Shown piece by piece: positions 62,489-64,000 of a stretch of 64,000 nt of DNA. The stretch comes from an uncultured Acidimicrobiaceae bacterium (GTDB lineage Bacteria > Actinomycetota > Acidimicrobiia > Acidimicrobiales > UBA10347). The notes beneath the pieces are model-generated. The model ran no database searches, was not told the DNA's origin, and worked only from the letters and a program-made list of their open reading frames with translations. Each line of letters opens with the position of its first letter. The first letter of the stretch is position 1. The stretch covers positions 124,001 to 188,000 of the forward strand of contig CAJJAG010000006.1 of NCBI GenBank assembly GCA_905182135.1. The letters are read 5' to 3'. Position numbers and translations under genes: made by a program.

Positions 62489-63921
62489 GATGCCGCTTTC
62501 AGGGAGGCAGACGCCGCCCAAAGGTGATGGGTGAGATAGCTACGCCACGGGCTTGCAGCCGCGATCATTTCCGGAGTCAAACCCAGCGATAGAGCGGAAC
62601 GGTCTGCCACCAGGTCACCCCCAAGAAAAATGTCAGGGTGTCCTAACACTCGCATCGCGATGTAATTGGCGGTCCAAGGTCCAATCCCTTTGACCGTTAC
62701 GAGTTCCTTGCGTACTTCGTCTCGGTCTGCGCCAGGGGTCAGTTCCTCCGTGCGTCCGTCAAACAACTCGGCAACAGCGTGGATTGTCTCGGCGGTCCGC
62801 TTCGTAAGTCCCATATCAGCCAAGTCCGTTTCCGCAACCTGGGCAGGGGTCGGAAACGGCTGCAAGCGCCCGCTCGATTCCGATGCTCGTTTGACGATAC
62901 GACTGGCAAGGGTGCGCGCTGCTGCCACGCTTCGTTGTTGTCCAAGCACGGCAAATACGAGTGTTGCGAATCCGTCGCTGGACCCCGGTGAACGCAAACC
63001 TGGCAATGCACCGATGTACCCGGCTAACGATTTCACCGCAACAAGAGCGGCATCGATATGGGTGGGGTCTGCGTCCAGATCCAGCATGCGGCGGCACTGA
63101 GCAACCGCACCGGCCAGATCCGCCACGTCATCGAGTTCGAGATTGCACTGCACCCACTGTTCCGCTATTTCAAGCACAGCAATGCCATTGCCGTTCTCGA
63201 GCCGGAGAGCTGTAGACAACCTTCCGGCTTCGACGTTGGCGACCCCGGCCACGGTGCGCTTATCAGCCCAGGCAAGGAAGTAATCACCAGCCAATGGGGC
63301 ACGAAACGGCAAGCGAATGCTGAGAGAACCGGGATCGCTGGGTGCCAAATTACGTTTTGCCCGCAGCTCGGTGGGCGTTGCATCAAATACTTCGCGAATG
63401 GTGTCGTTGAACTGCCGCAAGCTTGAGAAACCAGCAGCGAATGCAACATCGGTGAATCGCATCGCGGTTGTCTCGATGAGCGTGCGGGCTGTCTGTGCAC
63501 GTTGTGCCCGAGCCACGGCAAGCGGCGGGGCACCGACGGCTTCAATCATGATGCGACGTAGATGGCGTTCCGTCACCGCTAGATCCAGCGCGAGTTCATT
63601 GACTGTGTGTGTATCGAGATACCCCTGGTTGATCAGCCGCATTGCCCGACCAACCAGATCCTGTCGAACGTTCCACTCCGGTGAACCTGGCGTTGCGTCA
63701 GGCCGACACCGTTTACATGCCCGTAAGCCAGCTCGCTGCGCCGCCGCCGTCGTCAAGAAGAAGTCAACATTCTTGCGCAGTGGGTGAACCGGCGTGGGGC
63801 AGCTTGGTCGACAGTAGATACCGGTGGTGCGCACTCCGACAATGAAAACTCCATCGAATCGGGCGTCACGGCTCTTGAGTGCCCGATAGCGCTGATCGTC
63901 GTCCAAGTCCGCGAGCGTCAT
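62485..63921 (-). CDS. Ada-AraC-AlkA fusion, DNA-3-methyladenine glycosylase
   Basis: A 478-residue fusion. The N-terminal Ada zinc domain (about 1-85) has Cys in TGIYCRPSCP and GLRACKRCRPDA, the metal site that accepts methyl groups from phosphotriesters. An AraC-type helix-turn-helix (about 88-195) follows, with ELALDLAVTERHLRRIMIE and VAFAAGFSSLRQFNDTIREV. Then come the AlkA N-terminal region (about 205-300) and the HhH-GPD glycosylase (about 310-475), with helix-hairpin-helix LVTVKGIGPWTANYIAM and the catalytic Asp in IFLGGDLVADRSAL. It both regulates the adaptive response and removes alkylated bases. It is followed by ogt with a four-base overlap. Confidence 0.93.
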   Translation of the reverse strand: MTLADLDDDQRYRALKSRDARFDGVFIVGVRTTGIYCRPSCPTPVHPLRKNVDFFLTTAAAQRAGLRACKRCRPDATPGSPEWNVRQDLVGRAMRLINQGYLDTHTVNELALDLAVTERHLRRIMIEAVGAPPLAVARAQRAQTARTLIETTAMRFTDVAFAAGFSSLRQFNDTIREVFDATPTELRAKRNLAPSDPGSLSIRLPFRAPLAGDYFLAWADKRTVAGVANVEAGRLSTALRLENGNGIAVLEIAEQWVQCNLELDDVADLAGAVAQCRRMLDLDADPTHIDAALVAVKSLAGYIGALPGLRSPGSSDGFATLVFAVLGQQRSVAAARTLASRIVKRASESSGRLQPFPTPAQVAETDLADMGLTKRTAETIHAVAELFDGRTEELTPGADRDEVRKELVTVKGIGPWTANYIAMRVLGHPDIFLGGDLVADRSALSLGLTPEMIAAASPWRSYLTHHLWAASASLKAAS

Positions 63922-64000
63922 CCGCCCATCTTGCCTGACAACGAGGCGGACTGCTAGCGGATTTCGGACATACGCATCGAGGAGCCGCCATCGCCATCGG

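Overview
This is a gene-dense bacterial chromosomal segment with no rRNA, tRNA, CRISPR array, integrase or intact insertion sequence that I could find. Several genes point to an actinobacterium: a WhiB-family regulator with an AT-hook, an LLM-class (F420-type) oxidoreductase, an MMPL exporter, a DUF4031 protein and an Ada-AlkA fusion. The mix of Baeyer-Villiger monooxygenases, CoA-transferases, sulfatases and a YHYH lipoprotein resembles aquatic Acidimicrobiia. That placement is an inference from gene content.

Layout. 0-15 kb: end of an MFS exporter, then catabolic enzymes: LLM oxidoreductase, thioesterase, GST-like protein, an MBL hydrolase plus arylsulfatase pair, nitroreductase, a Baeyer-Villiger monooxygenase, a GMC oxidoreductase and a YHYH lipoprotein. 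15-24 kb: DUF2804 protein, enoyl-CoA hydratase, MMPL exporter with an operator-like palindrome, CoA-transferase and an M3 oligopeptidase. 23.7-31.3 kb: a transport block. A two-gene heterodimeric ABC exporter faces away from a four-gene operon (ABC-2 ATPase, permease, histidine kinase, LuxR-type regulator) that ends at a clear hairpin terminator. 31.4-44 kb: dehydrogenase, DUF1330, L-serine and threonine dehydratases, SDR, a MaoC plus double CoA-transferase pair, a second Baeyer-Villiger monooxygenase and a class III aminotransferase. 44-50.6 kb: a sulfatase overlapping a PLP decarboxylase, an anchored protein of unknown role, a GH3 hexosaminidase lipoprotein and another lipoprotein. 50.6-54.2 kb: housekeeping genes (DUF4031, dUTPase, oligoribonuclease) and an MBL hydrolase. 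54.2-55.1 kb: a WhiB7-like regulator behind a long leader. 55.2-64 kb: CcdA/TlpA, DUF867 hydrolase, beta-lactamase-fold hydrolase, Rieske oxygenase, nitroreductase and an alkylation-repair pair (Ada-AlkA fusion and Ogt).

Most notable is the WhiB7-like gene at 54738-55064. Its leader carries three short ORFs chained by ATGA overlaps, followed by a strong Rho-independent terminator before the gene. This has the architecture of transcription attenuation known upstream of mycobacterial whiB7. The protein itself has lost one of the four expected iron-sulfur cysteines (Arg42). Several decayed genes lie between intact ones: two TetR regulators, the tail of a dihydrolipoyl acyltransferase and a DUF2855-like fragment.
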